A DNA stretch of 64,000 bases, taken from assembly GCF_028747985.1 (NCBI RefSeq), contig NZ_CP118108.1, forward strand, positions 4,469,001-4,533,000, given 5' to 3'. How positions within the stretch are numbered: the stretch's first letter is position 1; the number at the start of each line of letters is the position of its first letter. Made by a program: the position numbers and the translations under genes. The notes under the pieces are model-generated. The model was not told the DNA's origin and ran no database searches. It saw only the letters and a list, made by a program, of their open reading frames with translations. Source of the stretch: Paenibacillus urinalis (GTDB taxonomy: Bacteria; Bacillota; Bacilli; Paenibacillales; Paenibacillaceae). Of the stretch, positions 35,421-44,021 are shown one piece after another.

Positions 35421-36611
35421 TTAAAAGAACCTTCCTTTTTGAATGACGAGCGGAATTCCGCCGATCTTATATAAGTATCTGATATCTACTGCTTTTTTGA
35501 GCTGGGCAGCCTTCCAGCCTTTCCATTTCTTCCCGTTCACAACGGCAATCGCTTCTCCCTTGCCAAGTGACGCTACTGTCCCTTTATGATTGAATCTGAA
35601 TTTTTCCAGCGATTTGCCCCGGATCAGTAAAGAGATATTCTTAGCACAATTGACTCCTTGCTGCATCGCCATCTGAGCTGTAGGCGGGTAAGGACGACCC
35701 TCTGCACTCAAAATGAGAGAGCTGTCTCCAATGATGAATATGTTATCGAAGCCGGGCGCCCGCAAATATTCATCAACGGCTACACGTCCGCGTGTGACCT
35801 CAAAGCCAGCCTGCTCCACCAGCCTGTTGCCCCTGATTCCCCCGGTCCATACGACCGTGGAAGCTTCAATGTGTTCCCCATCTCCGATAATAACACCCTC
35901 AGGCAGACATTCTTTGATAGGAACACCTATACGCAGTGATACTCCCTTGTCCTTAAGCACCTTCATCGCATAATCGACCAGTTCTTTATCAAAGCCTGGA
36001 AGGGCCGTTGGAGCTGCTTCAACATTGTAGAGGTGTACAACCCCTGGATCGACATCAAACTCCTTGCACAGGCGTGGAAGACGGTCAGCAAGCTCAGATA
36101 CGAACTCTACGCCGCTAAAGCCCGCACCGCCCACTACAAAATTCATTCTGCTGGCCTTGCTGTCATTCTTGTAGCATGCAAATTGATACTCAATATGCTC
36201 CCGGATCAGCCTTACTGAATTAATGCTGCGAATCGTCAAAGCGTGCTCTCTCATCCCAGGGATTCCGAACGTTTCCGGTTCACCTCCGAGACCAACAACT
36301 AAGACATCGTACGACAAGGTACCATCTTCCAATATCACTTTCTTCTCATGCGGCCTAATATCTTTCACTGCAGATTTCACAAGATCGATCTTGAATTCAT
36401 CAATTAATTTGGAAATAGGCACCCTTGCATGCTCAATTGAGTCCGTCCCCGCGGCCGGCATATGAAGATGTGTCGTAATATAATGGTAGTCATGCCGATT
36501 TACGAGTGTAACGTCTGCTTCGTTATAATTCAGTTCCTTTTGAAGTCGCTGCGCGGTTAATATACCCCCGTAGCCTGCGCCAAGGATGACAATCTTAGGA
36601 ATGCTGCTCAT
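35421..36611 (-). CDS. Type-II NADH dehydrogenase-like FAD oxidoreductase
   Basis: A 396-residue flavoprotein of the NDH-2 family. FAD Rossmann motif VILGAGYGGILTAQRL is at residue 8, the second dinucleotide motif VGGAGFSGVEF near 158, and FIIGDSS with the PPTAQMAMQQG segment near 290-320, as in B. subtilis YumB. It would pass electrons from NADH to menaquinone at the membrane face. Start at 36611 has GGAGGGG upstream; the frame continues nine codons further. It is divergent from the ferredoxin-NADP reductase across 579 bases. Confidence 0.9.
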   Translation of the reverse strand: MSSIPKIVILGAGYGGILTAQRLQKELNYNEADVTLVNRHDYHYITTHLHMPAAGTDSIEHARVPISKLIDEFKIDLVKSAVKDIRPHEKKVILEDGTLSYDVLVVGLGGEPETFGIPGMREHALTIRSINSVRLIREHIEYQFACYKNDSKASRMNFVVGGAGFSGVEFVSELADRLPRLCKEFDVDPGVVHLYNVEAAPTALPGFDKELVDYAMKVLKDKGVSLRIGVPIKECLPEGVIIGDGEHIEASTVVWTGGIRGNRLVEQAGFEVTRGRVAVDEYLRAPGFDNIFIIGDSSLILSAEGRPYPPTAQMAMQQGVNCAKNISLLIRGKSLEKFRFNHKGTVASLGKGEAIAVVNGKKWKGWKAAQLKKAVDIRYLYKIGGIPLVIQKGRFF

Positions 36612-36698
36612 GCGCTTACCCCTCCGATATTGTTTCAACTTCTATAGAAGGAACCAAAGTCAATATTATCAGGTTATAATAAGTAAATCTTCATAACA

Positions 36699-36735
36699 AC
36701 TGAATCGATTTCATCCTATTAGTCCGCTCTATATT
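36699..36735 (+). repeat. Partial, diverged copy of the dispersed intergenic repeat
   Basis: The segment AACTGAATCGATTTCATCCT followed by TTAGTCCGCTCTAT aligns with the 5' half of the repeat family, closest to the copy at 61141. The 3' inverted end is missing. Confidence 0.45.
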
Positions 36736-37055
36736 TATGGCCCATCCTCCCCTGAACGTACAAGTTCACTATGGGCTCTTATCAATCCAGCTGTACACAT
36801 CCACCTTCGCATCTCATGCTAAAAAGATGGTGTAATTCAATTCCTATTCATTAAAACGACAACTTATGTCATTCGGTTGCAAAACTATATAAAATAAGCC
36901 TAAAACCTTTAAAAATCAAGTTATTTTTTCATGCAACAAAAATGATAGCGATACGTATCGAAAATAGCAAGAGAAAATATAATCGTTTTCTGGGTGAAAA
37001 TTATAGGAAAAGTTGTATATTGTTCTTTGCAACGAGCAAGAGTAGTGTCTATAAT

Positions 37056-37070
37056 TGATAATGACTATCA
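37056..37070 (+). promoter_or_regulatory. Fur-like box upstream of the ferredoxin-NADP reductase
   Basis: TGATAAT-G-ACTATCA is a 7-1-7 inverted repeat with one mismatch to the Bacillus Fur core TGATAATnATTATCA. It lies 120 bases before the GTG start. PerR and Zur boxes have related 7-1-7 layouts and are not excluded. Confidence 0.55.
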
Positions 37071-37190
37071 AATAGAAAGACTAATGGCCATATTTCATCC
37101 GTTTACCCATTGGTCTATGAATCGAAATTCGTGGGATTTGATCCGTGACGATATTGATTCGGAATAAAACATGAAAGGTGTGTTTTACAG

Positions 37191-38192
37191 GTGACGACCC
37201 CAGATTCCACACAAGATATAACTGATTTGCTCATCATCGGCGGCGGTCCCGCTGGGATGTTCGCGGCATTTTACGGAGGGATGCGTCAGGCTTCTGTCAA
37301 AATCGTAGAGAGCATGCCTCAGCTCGGCGGGCAGCTTGCCGCCTTGTATCCGGAGAAATACATCTATGATGTTGCTGGATTTCCAAAGATTACGGCTGGC
37401 GATCTCGTCGGCAATCTGCTGGAGCAAATGAAACGCTTCGACACCGATATCCGTCTAGAGGAGAAGGTACTTTCTGTTGAAAAGAAAGAAGAGCGGCATT
37501 TTGTCGTAACGACAGATAAAGACGTTCATCATGCCAAAGCCGTTATTATTACAGCAGGTGTAGGCGCATTCGAGCCTCGCAGACTGGATCTTGAAGGAGC
37601 GGGCAAGTTCGAACAAACGAACCTGCACTATTTTGTAAGTGACCTGCAGCGCTTTGCCGGCAAGAAGGTGCTCATCAGCGGAGGAGGAGATTCTGCAGTT
37701 GACTGGGCGCTTATGCTTGAGCCAATCGCAGAGCAAGTCACCCTGATTCACCGCCGCGATAAATTCCGTGCGCATGAGCACAGTGTAGAGAACCTTATGG
37801 CATCCAAAGTGAATGTAGTTACGCCAGTAGAGATTACGGAGCTTCATGGTGAAGACCGCATCACGAAGGTAACGCTCTCTCATGTCAAGATAAAAGAAAC
37901 ACAAGAGATTGAAGTTGATGATGTCATTGTAAACTTTGGATTCATTTCCTCTCTAGGTCCGATTGCCGAGTGGGGCATCGAGATTAACAGCAACTCCATT
38001 GTGGTTGATACACGTATGGAGACAAGTATTCCGGGAATCTTTGCCGCCGGTGATATTACAACCTATGAAGGTAAGCTGAAGCTGATTGCTGTTGGATTCG
38101 GCGAAGCACCGACCGCAGTTAATAACGCCAAGGTCTATGTGGACCCAAGCGCGAAGCTGTCTCCAGGCCATAGCAGCAACATGAAGATGTAA
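37191..38192 (+). CDS. Thioredoxin-reductase-like ferredoxin-NADP reductase (YumC/IruO type)
   Basis: A 333-residue flavoprotein with FAD motif [17 protein letters not shown] near residue 14, NADPH motif [15 protein letters not shown] near 160 and FAAGDIT near 284. The redox-active Cys pair of thioredoxin reductase is absent, which defines the YumC/FNR2 group. In Bacillota such enzymes reduce ferredoxin or flavodoxin and, as IruO, supply electrons for iron release from haem or siderophores. GTG start with AAAGGTG upstream. The Fur-like box ahead of it fits an iron role (inference). Confidence 0.92.
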   Translation: MTTPDSTQDITDLLIIGGGPAGMFAAFYGGMRQASVKIVESMPQLGGQLAALYPEKYIYDVAGFPKITAGDLVGNLLEQMKRFDTDIRLEEKVLSVEKKEERHFVVTTDKDVHHAKAVIITAGVGAFEPRRLDLEGAGKFEQTNLHYFVSDLQRFAGKKVLISGGGDSAVDWALMLEPIAEQVTLIHRRDKFRAHEHSVENLMASKVNVVTPVEITELHGEDRITKVTLSHVKIKETQEIEVDDVIVNFGFISSLGPIAEWGIEINSNSIVVDTRMETSIPGIFAAGDITTYEGKLKLIAVGFGEAPTAVNNAKVYVDPSAKLSPGHSSNMKM

Positions 38193-38219
38193 GGGATAAA
38201 TGCATAATATTGCAACAAA

Positions 38220-38266
38220 AAAGGGTATCTTACTCCTGAAACTAATCTCAGGAGTGGATACCCTTT
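38220..38266. other. Hairpin covering the ribosome site and start of the zinc-ribbon gene
   Basis: AAAGGGTATC (38220-38229) pairs with GATACCCTTT (38257-38266), and ACTCCTGA (38232-38239) with TCAGGAGT (38248-38255). The second arm contains the AGGAGT ribosome site, and the stem end covers the first two bases of the TTG start. On the minus strand the same stem runs into TTTTTTG and is a good intrinsic terminator for transcripts from the right. Confidence 0.75.
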
Positions 38267-38519
38267 GTCATATGTATGCCCAATATGTAACGGTCTAGAT
38301 TCCGCACCCGTGTTACTTTGTCCTAACTGCCATCAAGAAACCGTAGATTGCGGACTGCAGGAAGATTACGCAGGACCTTACAGTCCCTATGTCGCATCTT
38401 CCCACGCTCAAACGATACCAGCAGCAGCCAATCAATGCATACACTTAATGCATTGTCCCCATTGTCTGACGGAATTCTCTTATGCAGCTGATACCTGGTA
38501 TGTGCCTGGAAGGATCTGA
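38265..38519 (+). CDS. 84-residue zinc-ribbon protein
   Basis: The predicted protein has three CxxC knuckles (CPIC, CPNC, CPHC) with a DYAGPYSPY segment between the second and third, and a His-Leu-x-His-Cys run just before the last. This pattern recalls a conserved small zinc-ribbon family of Bacillota, though I cannot name it. It starts with TTG and has AGGAGTGG seven to ten bases before; no ATG is available in frame. It follows the reductase gene by 72 bases. Nucleic-acid binding or a redox role would be guesswork. Confidence 0.7.
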   Translation: MSYVCPICNGLDSAPVLLCPNCHQETVDCGLQEDYAGPYSPYVASSHAQTIPAAANQCIHLMHCPHCLTEFSYAADTWYVPGRI

Positions 38520-38540
38520 CCGTCCACAAATCGAGGATTT

Positions 38541-38684
38541 CTAGTGCAGAACGGAAGATACGTCGGTATGCAATCTGCGCTTGTGGATTTCTTCTAATAA
38601 TAATGCTATGAAATCGACATCAAGCTGAAGCTCGATTGCCATATGGTAAGAATCGAGCAGCGTCTCATCTGAGAGCATAGCCAT
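38541..38684 (-). CDS. sda: Sporulation histidine-kinase inhibitor Sda
   Basis: A 47-residue protein too short for ordinary ORF listing. It contains LSDETLLDSYHMAIELQL and DFIALLLEEIHKRRL, which align with the antiparallel two-helix hairpin of B. subtilis Sda (LSDELLIESY... DFIELIENEIKRR). Sda binds the DHp domain of KinA/KinB and delays Spo0A phosphorylation until replication is in order. The ATG at 38684 has GGAAAGG upstream at 12 bases; an in-frame ATG two codons later is a possible alternative. Upstream lies a cluster of DnaA boxes, as at B. subtilis sda. Confidence 0.9.
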   Translation of the reverse strand: MAMLSDETLLDSYHMAIELQLDVDFIALLLEEIHKRRLHTDVSSVLH

Positions 38685-38761
38685 GTGTCCGACACAACCT
38701 TTCCTATTTATTCCTCAAAGCTATCATATCAGAGAATAAAAAGTAGAACAAGCGTTCTTGA

Positions 38762-38861
38762 TATCCACATCCACTTGTGGAAATCCTGTGTATAAAATGT
38801 TAATAATTATGATAAATCTATATTTTTGGCAAGTGGATTATGTGGATAATATTTATACACA
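38762..38861. promoter_or_regulatory. DnaA-box cluster upstream of sda
   Basis: Within 100 bases: ATATCCACA at 38762-38770 (one mismatch to TTATCCACA), TGTGGAAAT at 38777-38785 (two mismatches), TGTGTATAA at 38788-38796 (TTATNCACA form), AGTGGATTA at 38832-38840 (two mismatches), a perfect TGTGGATAA at 38841-38849, and TTATACACA at 38853-38861 (TTATNCACA form). They lie 78-177 bases upstream of the sda ATG, in the promoter zone. Confidence 0.85.
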
Positions 38862-38901
38862 GGTCATTTTCTCTGAAAACCTTCTCAAAATTTTTTTCTA
38901 G

Positions 38902-39025
38902 TTGAATCAATTTCATAATACCTTTAGCTGCTTTAATCAAGAGTATATATAGATCAAAATGATTTCGTTTGTCTATATATAGTTTCAATTCTACCTTTTT
39001 AATGATTTATGAAATTGATTCAGTT
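38902..39025 (+). repeat. Complete copy of a MITE-like dispersed repeat
   Basis: A 124-base element bounded by inverted ends: TGAATCAATTTCATAA at the left and its exact complement TTATGAAATTGATTCA at the right. It has an internal near-palindrome around TATATATAGATCAAA. About 75 bases of its left part match, in reverse orientation, the copy at 55360-55449; an extra 30 bases (around 38966-38995) are absent from that copy. It encodes nothing. Confidence 0.8.
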
Positions 39026-39075
39026 ATATTAAAATTTGATAGAATGAGGAGACTGCATCATTACATGAAGAACCA

Positions 39076-39735
39076 TTATTGAGGTCTTGTATTGACTTCC
39101 AGAATCCAGATCTTTCCCGAATGGTCAAGTCCATAATCAAAGCCCAATTGTCCGAGTCCCGGGAACCTTTCTTCTAAGATAGCCGTACAGACACGTGTTA
39201 AATTCCGCATCTCCTGCTGCTTCGACCGAGCGCTGATGTGGGGAAGTGACTGCTGTAATGCCAGCCGTCCTTTAATTAAGGTTCCGCCCTTGCATACATT
39301 GGTTATCACAAGGCCGGGTCGAGCCAGTCTTCCCAGCATAGCCGTGATCTTCCAGCCTGCCTCCTGCTTGACGAATTTGACACGATAATCGATCGGTCTG
39401 CCTCCGATCTGAGCCAGCTCTATTCCACGCTGTATTAGATAGCTTCTTCTCTTCTTTGCTCTCAGAAGCGAGGCATACATAAGATCAAAATTCGAAAACG
39501 TCAGTCGGCGTGACAGTTTGGTGTATGAATAACCTGTCTGCTCTTGCTTAACACGAATGACACCGGCTCCTCCGCCTCCATGGACGGGCTTAACAAATAC
39601 CATTCCGTATTTTTGTAACATATTTTTCAGATGCTGCTTGGTAAACAAGCAGGTTTCTGGGATATGATTAGCAACAGAGGCATTGCTCAGGAGCACTTGT
39701 GTTTTTAACCACTTACTTCCGATCGTCAAGCTCAT
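39076..39735 (-). CDS. YheC/YheD-family ATP-grasp protein
   Basis: A 219-residue protein with the ATP-grasp landmarks KPVHGGGGAGVIRVK near residue 50, LIQRGIELAQIGGRPIDYRVKFV near 98-120, and the metal-binding LEVNTRPQ at its C-terminus. YheC/YheD proteins are spore-coat-associated in B. subtilis. This copy is a single ATP-grasp core without the N-terminal extension of the longer members, as many Paenibacillus copies are. GGGGAGAAGGAAG precedes the ATG. The ligated substrate is unknown. Confidence 0.85.
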   Translation of the reverse strand: MSLTIGSKWLKTQVLLSNASVANHIPETCLFTKQHLKNMLQKYGMVFVKPVHGGGGAGVIRVKQEQTGYSYTKLSRRLTFSNFDLMYASLLRAKKRRSYLIQRGIELAQIGGRPIDYRVKFVKQEAGWKITAMLGRLARPGLVITNVCKGGTLIKGRLALQQSLPHISARSKQQEMRNLTRVCTAILEERFPGLGQLGFDYGLDHSGKIWILEVNTRPQ

Positions 39736-39915
39736 TTTCTTCCTTCTCCCCTCTATATAAGATTTAAGGATGAACTTAAGCGTGGTATATACTACATATA
39801 TATTGGCGGAAGACTTGCTTCTCTTGTATGTATGCCTTTGTAGAGAGCCTGTTTTGGTTAAACTTATAGAAACATTGCAAGCAGATTATAACCCTGGAAG
39901 GGAGCACTAACTAAA

Positions 39916-40119
39916 GTGGCGCAATTTATTGAAAGTCTATACGGGGTCGCTTATTTTGCCATCGTTCTCGTACTTGTTGCTGTAACGATTCTTACTTTCG
40001 TGACAGGCATTAAATTTATCCGTGACAAGAAGCATATCGGTTTTGGAATTGGCTGTATCGTCTTCTCTCTCATCTTTACAGGTATTTTTATCAGTGTCAT
40101 TGAGTTCATTACTTCGTAA
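39916..40119 (+). CDS. Two-span small membrane protein
   Basis: A 67-residue protein starting at GTG, with GGAAGGGAG 11 bases before. Two hydrophobic helices (residues ~10-33 and 42-64) are joined by a short basic loop (IRDKKHIG), which suggests the loop faces the cytoplasm. No family recognised. It is followed by a strong terminator, so it is its own transcription unit. Function unknown. Confidence 0.7.
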   Translation: MAQFIESLYGVAYFAIVLVLVAVTILTFVTGIKFIRDKKHIGFGIGCIVFSLIFTGIFISVIEFITS

Positions 40120-40146
40120 AGCAATAAACCGTGATGTGCAAAATAT

Positions 40147-40179
40147 CCGCTTGCTCCTATCTGGAGAGGCGGTTTTTTT
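40147..40179 (+). terminator. Intrinsic terminator after the small membrane-protein gene
   Basis: CCGC and CTCC on the left arm pair with GGAG and GCGG on the right around a five-base loop, followed by seven T residues. Confidence 0.85.
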
Positions 40180-40361
40180 GTTTATGCTGTCTGTTTAAGC
40201 TGTTACAATATAGTACATATATTTAGACGTGGGCTTTTTACATAAACCTGGTACTGATTTCATTCGAGTATATATGCATCTAACAAGCGATAGGATGGTA
40301 ATAATGCAATATTCAATCAGGAATCACCTGGGAGTCTCACAAAAAGGAGTGGCTTGCTGAC

Positions 40362-41885
40362 ATGAATCATCGAACTGGCATCATTGATATTGGATCGAAC
40401 TCGATCCGACTCGTAATATACGAAGTACTTCATTCAGGAGAGCATAGAGTTCTCCATGAGAAAAAGTATGCAGCTAGGCTCAGTCAAAAAGTGAGTCCTG
40501 ACGGCACCATCACCAAAGAAAATATAGATACGATCATTCCCGTTCTGCTGAGCTATCAGGATATCTGTTCAGCATACCGTGTCTTACATATCCGGGCAGC
40601 GGCGACCGCAGCCATTCGAAACGCTGCAAACAGCGAGGAGATTACAGGCTGGATCAGAGCGGCGACCGGACTTACCGTTGAGCTTATTTCCGGAGAGGAC
40701 GAAGGACGACTTGGGTTTCTCGGTGTGCGAGAATCCATCCCCCTCCAGGACGGATATATCATTGATATCGGAGGAGGAAGTACAGAGATCACACTGTTCC
40801 TTAACCGCGAGTATCGAGCAAGCTTATCGATCCCATATGGTGCGGTTAATTCTCATGCACGTTACGGCACAGCCGATTACTGGCGTTCAGAAACCGTGCA
40901 AGGATTCAAACAGTCGATCCTTACGGCCTTGAAGGAGGAGGAGTGGCTGCTGACACATCCAAATCTTCCACTCGTCGGTCTTGGCGGCACCGTTCGTGCC
41001 TTGGCAAAAATGGTTCAGAAGAGACAAGCCTATTCCCTTCCGCTTATGCACGGGTACATGATGAGCAAAGCTGATATTCAGTCCTTCTATGACACGCTTC
41101 CATATATTCCATATGACCAGCGCAAGAAGACCCCTGGCTTATCCAAGGATCGAACCGATCTGATCATTCCTGGTATTATTCTGCTGCAGACGATCTTCGA
41201 GCTATTACGGTCTACCCATTATGTGGTGAGCGGAGCAGGACTTCGTGACGGGTTGTTCTATGAGCCCCTTCATCGGCAATTTCCTCAGTTTATGGATCAG
41301 GATGTCTTGTACAAGAGTGTCCACAATGCTCTTGCCTATGATTCACTTGCACCGCAGGAGGAGCTTGATCAAGTCTACAGCCTAATGAAGCGACTTCACA
41401 CTACACTTATAGGCCAAGGACAGACACAGGATGAGCGCATCATTTATGCTGTGTCTATGCTTCACAGATTAGGAGAGCGGGTACATCACCACCGGGCAAG
41501 CTCCCATTCCATGTATTGGCTCATGAACAAAGGCATGTGGGGACTCAGTCATCGAGAAACGGTCATCTCTGCTATCGTCTGTGATTACCATAAGAACCGT
41601 ACGCCCAAGCAAATCCAAGATCATTTGGATATTTTGACATCTGCAGATGTGGAGAAAATACACCAAATCGGCTCCCTGCTTAAGCTCGCCCGAGCTTTAT
41701 ACAGTGGAGGAAAAGCGATCCAAAGGGTGGAAATGCAAAAAACAGACGACGCCCTGCACCTGCAGTTAAGCTGCAGCAGGGAGCCGTCTGTGGAACTGGT
41801 GGAACTAACGGAGGCTAAGAAAGATGTTGAGAAGGCCTGGAAGCTTAGCTTGAAATGGTCGCTTTCTCTTTCTTCCACGTTTTGA
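40362..41885 (+). CDS. ppx: Ppx/GppA exopolyphosphatase
   Basis: A 507-residue exopolyphosphatase of the sugar-kinase/Hsp70 fold that removes terminal phosphate from polyphosphate (or hydrolyses pppGpp). It has IDIGSNSIRLVIYEV at residue 6, IDIGGGSTEITLF near 131 and LGGTVRALAKM near 208. Residues from about 310 form the C-terminal HD-like helical domain (MLHRLGERVHHHRASSHSMY). Its 3' end overlaps the convergent ppk1 gene by 41 bases. Confidence 0.93.
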   Translation: MNHRTGIIDIGSNSIRLVIYEVLHSGEHRVLHEKKYAARLSQKVSPDGTITKENIDTIIPVLLSYQDICSAYRVLHIRAAATAAIRNAANSEEITGWIRAATGLTVELISGEDEGRLGFLGVRESIPLQDGYIIDIGGGSTEITLFLNREYRASLSIPYGAVNSHARYGTADYWRSETVQGFKQSILTALKEEEWLLTHPNLPLVGLGGTVRALAKMVQKRQAYSLPLMHGYMMSKADIQSFYDTLPYIPYDQRKKTPGLSKDRTDLIIPGIILLQTIFELLRSTHYVVSGAGLRDGLFYEPLHRQFPQFMDQDVLYKSVHNALAYDSLAPQEELDQVYSLMKRLHTTLIGQGQTQDERIIYAVSMLHRLGERVHHHRASSHSMYWLMNKGMWGLSHRETVISAIVCDYHKNRTPKQIQDHLDILTSADVEKIHQIGSLLKLARALYSGGKAIQRVEMQKTDDALHLQLSCSREPSVELVELTEAKKDVEKAWKLSLKWSLSLSSTF

Positions 41886-43956
41886 TCTTAAGTGCTTCGA
41901 ATTGACTTCTCAGGCTCGGCTCATCATTCGTAACAGGAACATAATTCCCGTTCGATAGAAGGAGCCGGGCCTTCACATTGTCTTGTAACGATAATTCCAA
42001 TATATTGACAATCGTTTGCTTAAGCTGTGGATCATGCACTGGACACATCAGCTCAATCCGGCGATTTAGATTACGAGTCATCCAGTCCGCACTGGATAGG
42101 TAGACCTCTGGATCTTTATGGTTCTGAAAATAAAATATACGTGAATGCTCAAGGAACCGGTCAACGATACTGATGACCCGGATATTCTCGCTAAGCCCTT
42201 CTATTCCGGGACGAAGGCAGCATACACCTCTAACGATCAGCTGAATCTTGACTCCTGCCTGTGAAGCAGCGTAGAGCTCGTCAATCAACTCCTGGTTGGA
42301 CAGGGAATTAATCTTGGCGATGATTTGAGCCGGTTTACCCTGTGCTGCATTTTCTGCTTCTCTGCGTATCAACTCGAACAGCCTTGATTTCAGTCCATCC
42401 GGTGCGATATGAAGCTGCTGCAAGCCTTGGGCTGCGGAATATCCCGTTATTTCGTTAAATACTTCAGAAGCATCCTCGCCGATCTGCGGATCTGAAGTAA
42501 GAAGTCCGATATCTGTATACACCCGTGCTGTGCTCGCATTATAATTGCCTGTGCCTACATGGACGTATCTCTTGAGCATATTTTGTTCTTTTCGAACGAC
42601 GAGAATGATCTTGGCATGTGTCTTCAGACCGACAAGGCCGTATACGACATGGCAGCCTGCCTTCTCCAGCTTCCTCGCCCAAGCGATGTTTCGCTCTTCA
42701 TCAAATCTCGCCTTCAGCTCGACAACAACGGTCACCTGCTTGCCCATCTCTGCCGCATGAGCAAGTGCTGCAATCAGTCTGGAGTCTCCATTGACCCGAT
42801 ACAAGGTCATCTTGATTGCCATGACCTGCGAATCCTCGGATGCCTCTTCTACAAAATCCGTAACCGCATCAAAAGACTCATATGGATGGTACAGCAATAC
42901 GTCCTGTCTTCGCAGTATGCGGAACATGCTCTCCTCAGTATTGAAGATATCTGGATAAACAGGCTTGATGGAGGGATATTTCAAATGGGTATATCCTTCG
43001 AGCTGATCCACAAATCCACTTAGAAATCCAAGATCCATCGGCCCTTGAATTTCGAATATTTCATCAGAGCCTATCGAGAATTCTTCCTGTAAATATTCAA
43101 GTGCATACGGATGAATTCCCTGCTCCACTTCAAGACGTACAGGCGCACCTCTTCTGCGTCTTCTCAGCTCTTTTTCAATCTCTTCGAGCAAATCCTCTGC
43201 TTCTTCCTCATTGATGTACAAGTCCGAATTTCGCGTTAGTCTAAAGCCATGAACGGCTTCTGGAATGTACCCGCTGAACAATGAATGAATATGATGTTTT
43301 ATCAGTTCTTCAATTCGTATGAATGATTTCTTCTTGCTATTAGAACGCAGCGGAACTGAGATGACACGCGGAATATTAGAAGGAACCTGTACAATCGCAA
43401 AATAATGATCATTCGCTTCCTTGCTATCTTCCTTGCGCAAAACTACGGCCAAATACACATATTTATGGTGTACGAGTGGAAAAGGCCTGCTGGAGTCTAC
43501 AGCCATAGGTGTCAGCACGGGAAATACAATATCGTGAAAATATTGCTCCATCGCTTTTTGCTGGGTTGCATTCAGGTCCGTATATTCCATAAATACGATC
43601 CCCTTTTTGCTCAGTTGTCTCAGCAAATCACGGTATGAACGATACTGCTCACTGACCATTTTCATCGTTCGTTTCATCAGTCTTCGATATAGACCTGTTG
43701 CTGTATATCCGGTAAAGTCCTTTTTCGTGAAGCCAGCCTTGATCTTCTCTCTGGTCTCTGCTACACGTACGCTCATAAACTCATCCAGGTTGGTCGTGAC
43801 AATGGATAGGAAGCGGACGCGTTCCAGCAGGGGTGTATCCGGGCTCTGTGCTTCTTCAAGCACTCTTCTGTTGAATTCCAGCCAGCTTAAATCCCGATTC
43901 AGATATGGGTTCATGTCGTGATTATAATTCTCCTTTTTCATACTTCCCTCACTCAT
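41845..43956 (-). CDS. ppk1: Polyphosphate kinase 1
   Basis: A 703-residue kinase that makes polyphosphate from ATP. N-terminal NPYLNRDLSWLEFNRRVLEEA is diagnostic. The autophosphorylated His lies in YVHVGTGNYNASTARVYTD near residue 445, and a second catalytic His is in RFLEHSRIFYF near 600. Length and order of domains are complete. GGGAAG precedes the ATG. Its gene faces and overlaps the exopolyphosphatase gene, so synthesis and breakdown enzymes are encoded on opposite strands. Confidence 0.96.
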   Translation of the reverse strand: MSEGSMKKENYNHDMNPYLNRDLSWLEFNRRVLEEAQSPDTPLLERVRFLSIVTTNLDEFMSVRVAETREKIKAGFTKKDFTGYTATGLYRRLMKRTMKMVSEQYRSYRDLLRQLSKKGIVFMEYTDLNATQQKAMEQYFHDIVFPVLTPMAVDSSRPFPLVHHKYVYLAVVLRKEDSKEANDHYFAIVQVPSNIPRVISVPLRSNSKKKSFIRIEELIKHHIHSLFSGYIPEAVHGFRLTRNSDLYINEEEAEDLLEEIEKELRRRRRGAPVRLEVEQGIHPYALEYLQEEFSIGSDEIFEIQGPMDLGFLSGFVDQLEGYTHLKYPSIKPVYPDIFNTEESMFRILRRQDVLLYHPYESFDAVTDFVEEASEDSQVMAIKMTLYRVNGDSRLIAALAHAAEMGKQVTVVVELKARFDEERNIAWARKLEKAGCHVVYGLVGLKTHAKIILVVRKEQNMLKRYVHVGTGNYNASTARVYTDIGLLTSDPQIGEDASEVFNEITGYSAAQGLQQLHIAPDGLKSRLFELIRREAENAAQGKPAQIIAKINSLSNQELIDELYAASQAGVKIQLIVRGVCCLRPGIEGLSENIRVISIVDRFLEHSRIFYFQNHKDPEVYLSSADWMTRNLNRRIELMCPVHDPQLKQTIVNILELSLQDNVKARLLLSNGNYVPVTNDEPSLRSQFEALKIKTWKKEKATISS

Positions 43957-44021
43957 GAAGCGTATTGTTCGAAGCTTGATTGAGCTTACTCTCTTTTTCT
44001 ATAATAGTTATTCATTTTTAT

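Larger units (their letters stand above)
36612..37190. other. Long AT-rich gap between the NDH-2-like and FNR genes
   Basis: 579 bases without a gene. It contains a partial copy of the dispersed repeat (36699-36735), a perfect 12-base palindrome CGATACGTATCG at 36949-36960, and a Fur-like box at 37056-37070. The rest is AT-rich with no ORF above 60 codons on either strand that looks coding. Confidence 0.6.
38685..39075. other. Gap between sda and yheC/D
   Basis: 391 bases without a protein gene. It contains the sda promoter zone and DnaA boxes (38762-38861) and one complete copy of the dispersed repeat (38902-39025). The remaining sequence is AT-rich. Confidence 0.7.

Noticed and set aside
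36949..36960. Perfect palindrome CGATACGTATCG as an operator
   Set aside because: Twelve bases with no second copy, known regulator or promoter nearby; chance cannot be excluded in an AT-rich gap.
38762..38861. DnaA boxes as a replication origin
   Set aside because: No dnaA, dnaN or gyrase gene is near, and the cluster lies in the promoter zone of sda, where DnaA sites are expected.
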